A stretch of 32,979 bases of DNA from Candidatus Desulfatifera sulfidica (GTDB taxonomy: Bacteria; Desulfobacterota; Desulfobulbia; Desulfobulbales; Desulfocapsaceae): assembly GCA_014381505.1 (NCBI GenBank), contig JACNLK010000048.1, forward strand, positions 1-32,979. Direction: 5' to 3'. Position 1 is the first letter of the stretch. Each line of letters opens with the position of its first letter. Positions 14,177 to 22,788 of this stretch are shown piece by piece. The translations under genes were made by a program, and so were the position numbers. The notes below the pieces were generated by a model. That model saw nothing but the letters and a program-made list of their open reading frames with translations, had not been told where the DNA came from and ran no database searches.

Positions 14177-15274
14177 ATGAGAAAATTAATAGAAAAGGCG
14201 GGTCTGGGAGCAATCCTGGACAAAGTTGAGGCCGGTGAGCGGTTGAGTGGGGCTGATGGTCTTCAGCTTTATCAGAGTAATGATATACTGGCCATTGGTT
14301 ATCTTGCCAATATGGTGCGGGAACGACTCAACGAAGATAAGGCCTATTTTATCTACAACCAGCACATTAATTACTCTAATATCTGCACCAATCTCTGTAA
14401 GTTTTGCGCATTTGGTAAAGACAAGAGTTCTGAGCTGGCCTATGAGATGACCCTGGAAGATGTCAAGGACAAGGTTCGACAACGTCTGGGTGAGCCCATT
14501 ACAGAAATTCATATGGTCGGCGGCATTCATCCTGATCTTCCTTTTTCTTATTATCTGGATCTCCTTCGGGGAATTAAAGAAATTCGACCGGAAGTACACA
14601 TCCAGGCCTTTACCTGCGTTGAGATAGCCCATTTGGCAACACTGGCCGACAAGCCGGTGGCTGAGACGCTTGAACTTTTGAAAGAAGCTGGTTTGGGGTC
14701 GATTCCTGGAGGCGGTGCTGAGGTCTTTGCCCCGCGCATTCGTGAACTCACCTGTGAGCGGAAGTTACCAGGCCAGGACTGGATAGAGGTGGCCAAGACG
14801 GCACATCGGCATGGTTTGAACACGAATGCCACCATGCTCTATGGTCATATTGAAACATTGGAAGAGCGCATTGAACATCTCGAAGCCCTGCGCGAGGCAC
14901 AAGATGAGACTGGCGGTTTTCTGGCCTTTATTCCCCTGGCATTTCATCCCAAGAATACAGAGATGAGCTCTCTTTCCCGAACAAGCGGTATTGATGATCT
15001 GAAAAATATTGCCGTGGCTCGATTGATGCTCGATAACTTCCCGCATATTAAGGCGTACTGGGTAATGATCGGGCCGAAGATGGCACAGGTTGCTCTTTCT
15101 TTTGGCGCTGATGATATGGACGGTACGGTCAAAGAAGAGGTGATTACCCATATGGCTGGTGCTGATACTGATCAGGCCATCGGGAGTGATACGCTTATTC
15201 GGCTCATTAAAGAGGCTGGTCGAATGCCAATTGAGCGCGGTACACTCTACGATGTGATCGCAGTCCACAACTGA
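14177..15274 (+). CDS. mqnE: Aminofutalosine synthase (MqnE), radical SAM
   Basis: A 365-residue radical SAM enzyme of the futalosine menaquinone route. It joins the MqnA product 3-(1-carboxyvinyloxy)benzoate to SAM to form aminofutalosine. The cluster motif is C70-x3-C74-x2-C77 in NICTNLCKFCAFGK. Family blocks HMVGGIHPDLPF and GSIPGGGAEVF follow. The ATG at 14177 comes right after the terminator T-run with no Shine-Dalgarno sequence; N-terminal similarity to MqnE (KVEAGERLSGADGLQLY) argues that the start is near here. It is the first gene of a one-direction menaquinone cluster and lies 29 bp before mqnC. Confidence 0.95.
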   Translation: MRKLIEKAGLGAILDKVEAGERLSGADGLQLYQSNDILAIGYLANMVRERLNEDKAYFIYNQHINYSNICTNLCKFCAFGKDKSSELAYEMTLEDVKDKVRQRLGEPITEIHMVGGIHPDLPFSYYLDLLRGIKEIRPEVHIQAFTCVEIAHLATLADKPVAETLELLKEAGLGSIPGGGAEVFAPRIRELTCERKLPGQDWIEVAKTAHRHGLNTNATMLYGHIETLEERIEHLEALREAQDETGGFLAFIPLAFHPKNTEMSSLSRTSGIDDLKNIAVARLMLDNFPHIKAYWVMIGPKMAQVALSFGADDMDGTVKEEVITHMAGADTDQAIGSDTLIRLIKEAGRMPIERGTLYDVIAVHN

Positions 15275-15303
15275 TGGTTCAAGAACAATTCTGATCTGAT
15301 ATC

Positions 15304-16392
15304 ATGCAAATGAAGATGACAAAGCAAGAGTGGCAGGATATTGCTGATAAAGTTCTGGCCGGTTCCCGGATCAGTGACAAAAACTTTCTCGCCCTGGCTC
15401 ATTCCGCTGATCTCTATCAGCTGGCTTTTCTTGCCGACCATATGCGGAGCCGGTTACATCCTGAGGGGATGGTGACCTATGTTATTGACCGTAATATAAA
15501 TTATACCGATATTTGTGTGTCTGCCTGTCAGTTCTGTGCCTTTTTTAAAGCACCGGAGGACGAAACAGGATATCTGCTCAGCTTTGATGAACTGTCTGAG
15601 AAGATATGCGAAACCAAAGAGTTGGGCGGTACCCAGGTTCTGCTTCAGGGTGGGCTGCACCCGGACAAACCTCTCGAGTATTACGAGGACATGCTCCGTT
15701 TCATGAAGAAAACAGGTATTCATGTTCACGGGTTCTCACCACCTGAGATCTGTCATTTTGCAGAATTGTCTGACCTGAGCATTCGTGAGGTTCTGAAGAG
15801 GTTGATGGCAGCTGGCCTTGACTCTATTCCTGGTGGTGGAGCTGAGATTCTTTCAGACCGGGTCCGCAAACTGACGGCACCCCGAAAATGTACGGCTGAT
15901 CGCTGGATCGAAGTGATGGAGGAAGCACACCTCCTGGGAATGAAGACCACAGCAACCATGATGTTTGGTCATGTGGAGACCATGGAGGAACGGCTCGAGC
16001 ATCTGCGTCGCCTCCGTGAACTGCAGGATCGTACCGGCGGTTTTACGGCCTTTATTCCCTGGCCCTTTCAACCTGATCATACCCCGCTTATTATTTATAC
16101 TCCGATCAATAAAACCAGCGGTATCGAATACTTACGCATGCTGTCACTCTGTCGGATTTATCTTGATAATTTTGATAATGTCCAGGCCTCCTGGGTGACT
16201 CAAGGACCTAAGATTGCCCAACTGTCTCTCTTTTTTGGCGCCAATGATTTCGGAAGTACCATGATTGAAGAGAACGTGGTGGCTGCAGCGGGAGTCAGTT
16301 TTCGACTTTCTGAACAGGAAATACGGACACTTGTTACTGATGCCGGTTTTCAGCCACGACAGCGGCTCATGGACTATACATTGGTTGATTGA
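15304..16392 (+). CDS. mqnC: Cyclic dehypoxanthine futalosine synthase (MqnC), radical SAM
   Basis: A 362-residue radical SAM cyclase that converts dehypoxanthine futalosine to its cyclic form. The cluster motif is C71-x3-C75-x2-C78 (CVSACQFCAF). GGTQVLLQGGLHPD, HGFSPPEICH and SIPGGGAEILSDRVR are MqnC-type. It is clearly related in sequence to the preceding MqnE, reflecting the shared family. Three Met codons lie close together at the start (MQMKM) and none has a strong ribosome site. It is followed by a 200-bp gap that contains a large inverted repeat, before mqnX. Confidence 0.95.
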   Translation: MQMKMTKQEWQDIADKVLAGSRISDKNFLALAHSADLYQLAFLADHMRSRLHPEGMVTYVIDRNINYTDICVSACQFCAFFKAPEDETGYLLSFDELSEKICETKELGGTQVLLQGGLHPDKPLEYYEDMLRFMKKTGIHVHGFSPPEICHFAELSDLSIREVLKRLMAAGLDSIPGGGAEILSDRVRKLTAPRKCTADRWIEVMEEAHLLGMKTTATMMFGHVETMEERLEHLRRLRELQDRTGGFTAFIPWPFQPDHTPLIIYTPINKTSGIEYLRMLSLCRIYLDNFDNVQASWVTQGPKIAQLSLFFGANDFGSTMIEENVVAAAGVSFRLSEQEIRTLVTDAGFQPRQRLMDYTLVD

Positions 16393-16393
16393 T

Positions 16394-16502
16394 TGTAACT
16401 CTTCAGTAGCGCCCCATCTGCTTTGTCATCGGCCTCTCATGTACTGATCAGTACATTTTGCAGGTCTCTTTCGCGTATCTGGCGCACTGCGGAAGAGTTA
16501 CA
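16394..16502. repeat. Nested inverted repeat with central 18-bp palindrome
   Basis: The arms TGTAACTCTTC (16394-16404) and GAAGAGTTACA (16492-16502) are perfectly complementary and continue inward with CAGT/ACTG-type and GCGCC / GGCGC pairing. At the centre sits ATGTACTGATCAGTACAT (16439-16456), a perfect 18-bp palindrome. There is no T-run after the outer arm. It could be a structured intercistronic RNA, a regulator site or a small MITE-like element; no target-site duplication is obvious. Confidence 0.65.
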
Positions 16503-16594
16503 GCGCACGGTTTTATGTTTATTTCCGGCATGAAGTTGAATAAGTTACGATTGATTTTTCATTTCACAAAACTGATATGTAGCTGAGAGCTGTT

Positions 16595-17881
16595 ATGAGC
16601 CCTTTGCCGGAAACGTTTTTTCTTTATCGAGCCCCCTGGGTCCTGCCCATAGTCACCCCGGCCATTTCAGACGGGGCCGTTCTGTGCAGCGCCGGGCGTA
16701 TTGTTTCCGTGGGCTCTGCTGTTCAGCTGCAACAGGAATTTCCACAGGCCGTGGTGCACCATTGTGATGGTGTCTTAATGCCTGGCCTGGTCAATGCCCA
16801 TTGCCATCTCGAACTTTCACACCTTGATCAAATTTCACAACCCAATGAAACAGGAAGCATGTGTGACTGGATTCAGGAGCTCCTTGCCTGTCGCTTTCAA
16901 GATCAGGATACGACTGTGGCAAGAACTGCTGCACGCCGGGCATTGATCGGGCAGTACGAATCTGGTGTGGCTCTCCTGTTGGATATCGGCAATGATGAAT
17001 CCTGTCTTGCTGACTATTCCGTCCAGGGACTTGAGCGTCTGTTTCTTCTGGAATGTCTTGCTGCTACAACTGTATCTGAACAACAGGCACTTGCCACGAT
17101 TAAACAGTTACCTGATACTGCCCTAGCTACGGCTCATGCCCTTTATTCCACCAGGCCTGAGTTGCTCACGACTTTGAAGCAACGAGCAGACAGAATGAAT
17201 CATGTTTTTTCATTGCATTTGGCTGAATCAATCGATGAAATGCTCTTTCTGGGCGATGGCCGTGGTTGTTTTGCAAATTTTCTTGCTGAACGTGGAGCTG
17301 CCGATTTTCCAGTCCCCAGAACTTCCATGCAGCATGGTGGAGTCACTGAAATCCTCGCTGATCTGGGTCTATTGAGTGAAAACTTACTCTGTGTCCATGG
17401 GGTTCATCTGACTCAACAGGATTTGGATCGATTGGCCCATGCAAAGGCTTCAGTCTGTCTTTGTCCCGGGAGTAATCGTTTTCTCAAAGTCGGGATGGCT
17501 CCAGTAACACAAATGCTTGTATCCGGTCTTCTGCCAGCGTTGGGTACAGACTCTATTGCCTCAAATGAGACATTGGATATCTGGCGTGAGGTGCAATTTA
17601 TCCGTGAGGATCACCCTGAGATTCCACCTGAGACTGTTCTTGCCATGGCAACCTTGGGTGGCGCACGGGCCTTGGGTCGTGCAAATGACTATGGCTCTCT
17701 GGTTCCTGGAAAAAAGGCTCAACTCCTTCATGTGGTCTCATCTGCCCTATGTGAAGCAAGCAACTCTGTAGAACTGCTTGATGTGCTGACCACAGCTGGG
17801 CGGCCACAGGATATAGACTGGCTTGACGGTTCATCAGATGAGCCCTCAACAATGATGGTAAATAACGGGATGAACAGATGA
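16595..17881 (+). CDS. mqnX: Aminofutalosine deaminase-type amidohydrolase (MqnX)
   Basis: A 428-residue amidohydrolase-superfamily enzyme. The metal site is visible as H69-x-H71 in NAHCHLELSHL, H208 in LHLAES (with E211), HGVH near 268-271 and D319 in LGTDSIASN. Families with this pattern deaminate adenine-type nucleosides. Sitting between mqnC and mqnA, the best call is deamination of aminofutalosine to futalosine, which then needs MqnB (not in this window). The stop overlaps the start of mqnA (ATGA), showing translational coupling. A guanine- or SAH-deaminase role is the main alternative but fits the context less well. Confidence 0.83.
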   Translation: MSPLPETFFLYRAPWVLPIVTPAISDGAVLCSAGRIVSVGSAVQLQQEFPQAVVHHCDGVLMPGLVNAHCHLELSHLDQISQPNETGSMCDWIQELLACRFQDQDTTVARTAARRALIGQYESGVALLLDIGNDESCLADYSVQGLERLFLLECLAATTVSEQQALATIKQLPDTALATAHALYSTRPELLTTLKQRADRMNHVFSLHLAESIDEMLFLGDGRGCFANFLAERGAADFPVPRTSMQHGGVTEILADLGLLSENLLCVHGVHLTQQDLDRLAHAKASVCLCPGSNRFLKVGMAPVTQMLVSGLLPALGTDSIASNETLDIWREVQFIREDHPEIPPETVLAMATLGGARALGRANDYGSLVPGKKAQLLHVVSSALCEASNSVELLDVLTTAGRPQDIDWLDGSSDEPSTMMVNNGMNR

Positions 17882-18726
17882 CAGATGTGAAGCTTGCCAG
17901 GATAGGCATGGTTAATTTCATCAATACTGCACCGATCTATGAAATTTGGAAGGAGCTTGTGCATCCCCAGAGCTGGCAAGTTGTTGAAGCAGTACCCACT
18001 GTCTTGAACCGGATGCTGTCAGAGGGCGAGCTTGATCTTGGCTTTGTTTCCTCCCATGAGTATTGTCGCCAGCCTCAGAACTACAGGATATTGGCAGATC
18101 TTTCCATCAGCGCCAACGGGCCAGTGGGCTCGGTATTTCTTTTCTCGCAGTGTCCGCCCCAAGAGCTGGATGGCCAGATTGTTTTGTTGAGTGGACAGTC
18201 CCAGACATCGGTCTATCTGCTCAAGATCATTCTGGAAGAATTTTATGGTATTCGTCCTGTGTTTCAAGTGGGTGATGTGCGAGAAGCTGGCGCGAAAGAC
18301 TGGTCAGGAGCCGGGGTGCTGGCCATTGGCGATGACGCTCTGCGCCTGCATGGAGCGAAACAGTTTTCCTGGCAACTTGATCTGGCCGAAGTCTGGAAAG
18401 AGCATACTGGGCTGCCGTTTGTCTTTGCTGTTTTTGCGGCGCGAGAAGAGTTTTGTTTGAATTACCCTGATCTTCTTTCAGCGATCCACTCAAAGCTGGT
18501 CAGTTGCCGCAAGCAGGGTGCCAGTTCTCTGGTGCGGATCAGTCGCCTGGTGGCACCACGTATTCCTATGGATCCGGAACGTTGTTTGACGTATCTTCAG
18601 GCCATACAACATGATTTTGATTCCATCAAGCAACAGGCCTTGAGCCGCTTCTTTCAGTTTCTGATTCAGCGCGGAGAGGCAAGTGAGGAAGCTCAGCCGT
18701 TGAAAATCATCCCCCTGACTGCTTGA
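17878..18726 (+). CDS. mqnA: Chorismate dehydratase (MqnA)
   Basis: A 282-residue periplasmic-binding-protein-fold enzyme catalysing the first futalosine-pathway step, dehydration of chorismate. Family blocks are IGMVNFINTAPIYE at the N-terminus, EGELDLGFVSSHEY around 50-62 and LLSGQSQTSVYLLKI. It has no signal peptide, as expected for a cytoplasmic enzyme. It overlaps mqnX by 4 bp and is followed after 20 bp by the ubiX-like gene. The length is within the normal range. Confidence 0.93.
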   Translation: MTDVKLARIGMVNFINTAPIYEIWKELVHPQSWQVVEAVPTVLNRMLSEGELDLGFVSSHEYCRQPQNYRILADLSISANGPVGSVFLFSQCPPQELDGQIVLLSGQSQTSVYLLKIILEEFYGIRPVFQVGDVREAGAKDWSGAGVLAIGDDALRLHGAKQFSWQLDLAEVWKEHTGLPFVFAVFAAREEFCLNYPDLLSAIHSKLVSCRKQGASSLVRISRLVAPRIPMDPERCLTYLQAIQHDFDSIKQQALSRFFQFLIQRGEASEEAQPLKIIPLTA

Positions 18727-18746
18727 TGAATTATGGAGAACAGTAG

Positions 18747-19325
18747 ATGAAACTGTCGCAGCGTAAGAAAATCCTGGTTGCTGTCACCGGGGCCTCGGGA
18801 ATGCTCTATCTGGATGTATTTCTGACCGAACTGGCCAGGCTTGATGTTGAGGTGCACGGCATCTGTTCATCGGCGGGACGACAGGTCCTGGCGTTGGAAC
18901 AGGGGAGGGGGCCCGAAGAGTTGCCCGCAGTGTCTCGCTGGTTTGACGAGAAGGATTTTGCCGCCCCGCCATCTTCAGGCTCCAGTGGCTATCAGGCCAT
19001 GGTGGTTCTGCCGTGCAGTATGGGGAGCCTGGCCGCAATTGCCCAGGGGTTGTCAACAAATTTAATTCATCGTTCAGCCGATGTGGTACTCAAAGAACGG
19101 AAAAGGCTTGTTCTGGTGGTTCGTGAGACCCCGTTCAACAGGACTCATCTGAAGAATATGCTTGCGGTCCATGATGCAGGTGGTGTGATTTGTCCACCAT
19201 TGCCCAGCCTTTATTTCAAGCCTGAGACTCTTGAAGAGGCGGCCCGTACTTTTGCCTGGCGCCTGGCAGATCAGATTGGGCTGGATATTCCCGGCCGTAG
19301 ACGTTGGGCGGATGAAGTATGCTGA
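18747..19325 (+). CDS. ubiX: UbiX-type flavin prenyltransferase
   Basis: A 192-residue flavoprotein of the UbiX/Pad1 family, which attaches a dimethylallyl group to FMN to make the cofactor of UbiD decarboxylases. Visible features are TGASG (14-18), the CSSAGR segment, LPCSMGSLAAIAQG and the RKRLVLVVRETPFNRTHL segment. In futalosine clusters this protein partners a UbiD-like decarboxylase acting on the naphthoate intermediate; that gene is not in the window. The ribosome site is GGAGAA before the ATG. The gene overlaps the following ubiA-like gene by 7 bp. Confidence 0.93.
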   Translation: MKLSQRKKILVAVTGASGMLYLDVFLTELARLDVEVHGICSSAGRQVLALEQGRGPEELPAVSRWFDEKDFAAPPSSGSSGYQAMVVLPCSMGSLAAIAQGLSTNLIHRSADVVLKERKRLVLVVRETPFNRTHLKNMLAVHDAGGVICPPLPSLYFKPETLEEAARTFAWRLADQIGLDIPGRRRWADEVC

Positions 19326-20176
19326 AAAAGGTTTCCATTCTCCTGGAGATGATCAAGTTTAAACTGACCATCTTTGCGCTTCCCTTTGCCTTTATGGGTG
19401 CATTTCTGGCAGCTGGAGGAGTGCCTGAATGGATGATCTTCTTCTGGGTGGTCCTGGCCATGGTTGGTGCCCGGACTGCAGCCATGGGTTTCAATCGCAT
19501 CGTTGACCGGCGTTTTGACGCTGCCAATCCGCGTACTGCCGAGCGTGCCCTGCCAGCCGGTGAAGTGAAGCTGGTCGAGGCCTGGGCTATGGTCATGCTA
19601 GCCTCTCTTCTTTTTTTCATCTCCTGCTGGCAGCTCAACCGTTTAGCACTGACCCTTGCGCCTCTGGCCCTCTCCTTAACCTTTTTCTACTCAGTGACCA
19701 AACGTTTCACCTCGTTTTGTCATCTGGTATTGGGGATTGCTCTGGCCTTCTCACCATTGGGTGGCTGGGTGGCAGTGAGTGGCAGCCTTGCGGGTTTTCC
19801 ATGGGCATTATCCGTTGGGGTTCTGCTTTGGGTTGCAGGCTTTGATACTATTTACGCATGTCTGGATAGTGACTTTGATCGCAAGGCTGGTCTCCACTCT
19901 CTCCCCGCTCGTCTGGGGGCAAAGGTGGCCTTTCGCCTGGCAAAGGTCTTTCACCTGCTGGCCTTTGTCGGTTTTACTCTGACAGGTGTTCAGGCAGGGC
20001 TGAATGCCTGGTATTATCTCGGGATCGCGGTGACCGCAGGGGCTCTCTGTTATCAGCATTACCTGGTCAATCCCAATGATCTGTCGCGTATTCATGCCTC
20101 CTTCTTCTCTATGAATGGCCTGATCAGTCTTGCCCTGTTCATTTCTACCTGGGTTGCTCTTATCACTGCGGTCTGA
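19319..20176 (+). CDS. UbiA-family prenyltransferase, menaquinone pathway (MqnP-like)
   Basis: A 285-residue integral membrane prenyltransferase. The first Asp motif is NRIVDRRFD (59-67) and the second is DSDFD (183-187) in DTIYACLDSDFDRKAGLHS. Several hydrophobic helices are visible throughout. It resembles the 4-hydroxybenzoate octaprenyltransferase branch, which in futalosine organisms prenylates 1,4-dihydroxy-6-naphthoate (MqnP). Being the last gene of the menaquinone cluster supports that substrate. Its last 14 bp overlap the 3' end of the convergent UMF1 gene. Confidence 0.9.
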   Translation: MLKKVSILLEMIKFKLTIFALPFAFMGAFLAAGGVPEWMIFFWVVLAMVGARTAAMGFNRIVDRRFDAANPRTAERALPAGEVKLVEAWAMVMLASLLFFISCWQLNRLALTLAPLALSLTFFYSVTKRFTSFCHLVLGIALAFSPLGGWVAVSGSLAGFPWALSVGVLLWVAGFDTIYACLDSDFDRKAGLHSLPARLGAKVAFRLAKVFHLLAFVGFTLTGVQAGLNAWYYLGIAVTAGALCYQHYLVNPNDLSRIHASFFSMNGLISLALFISTWVALITAV

Positions 20177-21524
20177 ACAGTATTGATCTGTTCTTTCTAG
20201 CCTTGTCCTCGTCCACCATTTGCAGAAGTATTATTCCGAGAATAAAAAATGAGATGAGCGAGAGTATGGCATTGCGTGAAGATCCGCTCCAATGACGCAT
20301 GAGTCCGAAAATAAACGGCCCCAGTACTGCTGAAAACTTACTGACGACCGAGTAAAAGGCAAAGAACTCTGCCGAGGAGTCTTTGGGGATGATTGAGGCG
20401 TAGAAGGAGCGGCTGATGGCCTGTGAGCCTCCGAGGACCAGACCAACGATGCCGCCAAGCACGAGGTATTCGGTCTCTGTTTGAATAAAATATGCATAAA
20501 CGACCACAGCAGACCAGGTCACCAGAGAGAGCAGTATTGCCTTTTTGCTGTTGGTTTTTTCTGCAATCCAGGCAAAGAAGAGGGCGCCGGGGATCGCGAC
20601 CACCTGAACCAGGAGCAGGGTGCACATTAAGGCAGTTGCCGAAAGGTGGAGTTCTTGCCTGCCATATATGGTGGCCATAATAATGACTGTCTGAATGCCT
20701 TCATTGTAGACAAGAAAAGCCAGCAGGAACAGGAGCAGATGACGCTGGTGTTTGACTTGCCCCATGGTTTGCCAAACCCTGGAAAGACCCAGGGCCGGAT
20801 AGGTCAAAGCCATGGTGTGAAACGCAAATCTTCTGGGTATTTCTCTGGCAACTTGTTTTTCCTGAAGCAAACAGGCACTGATCAGAGCAAATCCTCCCCA
20901 CCAGAGAGCAGCACTCAGCATTCCCAGCCTTGCAGCTGACTCCTCAGTTATTCCGAATAAATCATGAGCGGCAATGAGTATCAGGGCACAGCCAAACTGA
21001 ATGGCCCCACCTGCGTAGCCATAGGCAAAACCCTTGCTGGATACTCGGTTTTCCTGCCCCGTCATGGCAATATGGGGAAGGAAGGCATCATAAAAAACGT
21101 TGGCTCCAACAAATCCTATCTGCGAAATGACAAAAAGAACAATGGTCAGCCAGACTTGACCTGGCCCGCAAAACGAAAGCAGGGTGGCGCTGATTACCCC
21201 CAGATAACAGAAGCTAAAGAGAAAACGCTTTCTTGTTGCACTAAAATCAGCAATTGCCCCCAGGGTCGGTGCAAACAGGAAAATTATGAAAGCAGCCGCT
21301 GAAGCCATGAATCCCCAGAGGGTTTCTGCTGCAAACAGGGTCTCTCCCACAAGAAATCCCTGCGGTGGAACCACAACTGCGGCAAAGTACATGGGTAAGA
21401 TGCCCACAGCAATGGTGGTCATGTAGGCGGAGTTTGCCCAGTCGTACATGGCCCAACCAAAAATAACCCGTTTGTTGCCACGTATGGTCGTTGTGTGTGG
21501 GGGAGGTGTTGGTTGACTCAACAA
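20163..21524 (-). CDS. MFS transporter, UMF1 (Atg22-like) family
   Basis: A 453-residue membrane protein with about 12 hydrophobic helices. The N-terminal signature WAMYDWANSAYMTTI is typical of the UMF1/Atg22-like group of the major facilitator superfamily. GGIVGLVLGGSQAISRSFYASIIPKDSSAEFFAFYS is the conserved second-half motif region. The likely role is efflux of small solutes such as amino acids across the inner membrane; the substrate is unknown. It is transcribed alone, opposite to the menaquinone cluster. An inverted repeat lies about 50 bp upstream of its start. Confidence 0.87.
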   Translation of the reverse strand: MLSQPTPPPHTTTIRGNKRVIFGWAMYDWANSAYMTTIAVGILPMYFAAVVVPPQGFLVGETLFAAETLWGFMASAAAFIIFLFAPTLGAIADFSATRKRFLFSFCYLGVISATLLSFCGPGQVWLTIVLFVISQIGFVGANVFYDAFLPHIAMTGQENRVSSKGFAYGYAGGAIQFGCALILIAAHDLFGITEESAARLGMLSAALWWGGFALISACLLQEKQVAREIPRRFAFHTMALTYPALGLSRVWQTMGQVKHQRHLLLFLLAFLVYNEGIQTVIIMATIYGRQELHLSATALMCTLLLVQVVAIPGALFFAWIAEKTNSKKAILLSLVTWSAVVVYAYFIQTETEYLVLGGIVGLVLGGSQAISRSFYASIIPKDSSAEFFAFYSVVSKFSAVLGPFIFGLMRHWSGSSRNAILSLISFFILGIILLQMVDEDKARKNRSILFRPQ

Positions 21525-21570
21525 CGTTCTCCGGAAAAAATGCAGTTAGCGTCGGTTGTTTTTACTTTAT

Positions 21571-21585
21571 TCAATCATTGATTGA
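21571..21585. promoter_or_regulatory. Inverted repeat upstream of the UMF1 transporter
   Basis: TCAATCA-T-TGATTGA is a 7+7 perfect inverted repeat, 47 bp before the transporter start. Its position suits an operator. It is AT-rich and could be chance. Confidence 0.35.
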
Positions 21586-21713
21586 TTATTTCTGGATCGT
21601 ATCATCATTTTATGGGATTGTTAAGTCAGGCGGTTTGACATTGCAAACATGAGAATAGGATTTTGGTTTTTTGTTATACTTTAACAGAGCGTTAATATAT
21701 GGGGACGTGAGTC

Positions 21714-21737
21714 ATGCTTGAGAGGTTTATATTTTGA
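21714..21737 (+). CDS. Possible 7-codon leader peptide overlapping the DUF3108 start
   Basis: ATG-CTT-GAG-AGG-TTT-ATA-TTT-TGA begins after a GGGGACGTGAG purine run. Its TGA overlaps the TTG start of the next gene (TTTTGA). Translation of the leader would deliver ribosomes to the weak TTG start. The evidence is layout only. Confidence 0.3.
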   Translation: MLERFIF

Positions 21738-22606
21738 TTTCACTACTGATCCGTTTAGTTGTACTCGGCTCCCTGGGGCAGCTGCTGGCAGGGACAGTGA
21801 CTCTGGCCGAGTCGCTTGAGGCGCAGCCTCGGGTGAATGAAGTATCTGCTTTGGCCATTGACTGTCGGCCTGAAGTCCTGACCTATGATATCTCCTGGAC
21901 TGGAGGAATTAAAATTGGAAAAATGAACCTGGCTGTTGTGCGTAATGACAAGGATGAAACGTGTGAAATTCATGCTCGTGTCAGGGATTCAGGTTTGTTT
22001 CGTCTTTTTTATCCGGTGGATGATACCTTTGTTACCCAGGTAGATGAGACTTGGCTGCCGCTCAGGTATGAGGTGGAGCAGCGTGAAGGGGAGGGCTACG
22101 AGGCCCGACGACTGACTGTCTATGACCAGAGGCAAGGATTGATCAGATACTGGAAAAATAAGGGAGAAGAACAAGAGTTTACAGCGGCTGGCCCGGTGCA
22201 TAATGAGTTTACTTCATTTTTTGTGACACGTTTTTTGCCCTGGAGTACAGAGCACACTCGCTTTGTCGTGCCAACCTGGGCCGATGAAAGCCGTAACCCG
22301 GTTGAGGTGGAGTTACGTGGTACAAAGAGGATTTACAGTCATTACATGGGCACGGTGGAGACACTCGAGGTGCTACCGCGCATGACCTTCAAAGGCCTGT
22401 ATGATAAGAGCGGTGATACCGTTATCTGGTTCTCTGACGACAGATGCCGAATCCCGCTTCGCATTAACTCAAAAATCTTAATCGGCTCTCTGACAGCAGA
22501 ACTGAAGGAATATGATGGCGAGCGGTGCCCGGAATGGCTGGAGCGTATTGCTCAGCGTCGTTCAGCCCTTGCTCCTGAGCTGGATTGGTCAGGTATGGGC
22601 GACTAA
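21734..22606 (+). CDS. DUF3108 domain-containing exported protein
   Basis: A 290-residue protein with an N-terminal signal-like segment (hydrophobic LLIRLVVLGSLGQLLAG, probable cleavage before or near the TLAES region). The body matches DUF3108: YDISWTGGIKIGKMNLAV, FRLFYPVDDTFVTQVDETWLPLRYEVEQREG, then a beta-rich half ending PLRINSKILIGSLTAELKEY. Such proteins are periplasmic or outer-membrane-facing and predicted to be beta structures; the function is not established. The start is TTG with GAGAGG 9 nt upstream. It is transcribed with its own promoter region, and adk follows after 182 bp. Confidence 0.82.
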   Translation: MISLLIRLVVLGSLGQLLAGTVTLAESLEAQPRVNEVSALAIDCRPEVLTYDISWTGGIKIGKMNLAVVRNDKDETCEIHARVRDSGLFRLFYPVDDTFVTQVDETWLPLRYEVEQREGEGYEARRLTVYDQRQGLIRYWKNKGEEQEFTAAGPVHNEFTSFFVTRFLPWSTEHTRFVVPTWADESRNPVEVELRGTKRIYSHYMGTVETLEVLPRMTFKGLYDKSGDTVIWFSDDRCRIPLRINSKILIGSLTAELKEYDGERCPEWLERIAQRRSALAPELDWSGMGD

Positions 22607-22788
22607 ATGATGATTTCAGTCTATTTCATCACTTAATCAACGGGTAAGTGCGGTTTTGGATGCGCCCCTTGATAAAAAAGTATATACTGTCAAATTTCAT
22701 TTGGGGCTTTGTGGGTTTTGTGTGGTTCCACGGCCCTGTTCTGTCTGTCATTAAATCAATAACAATTGAAGGCTAGAAGGAGAAAATT

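Noticed and set aside
22680-22700. AGTATATACT palindrome before adk as a promoter or operator
   Set aside because: No -35 at suitable spacing, and short AT palindromes are common by chance.
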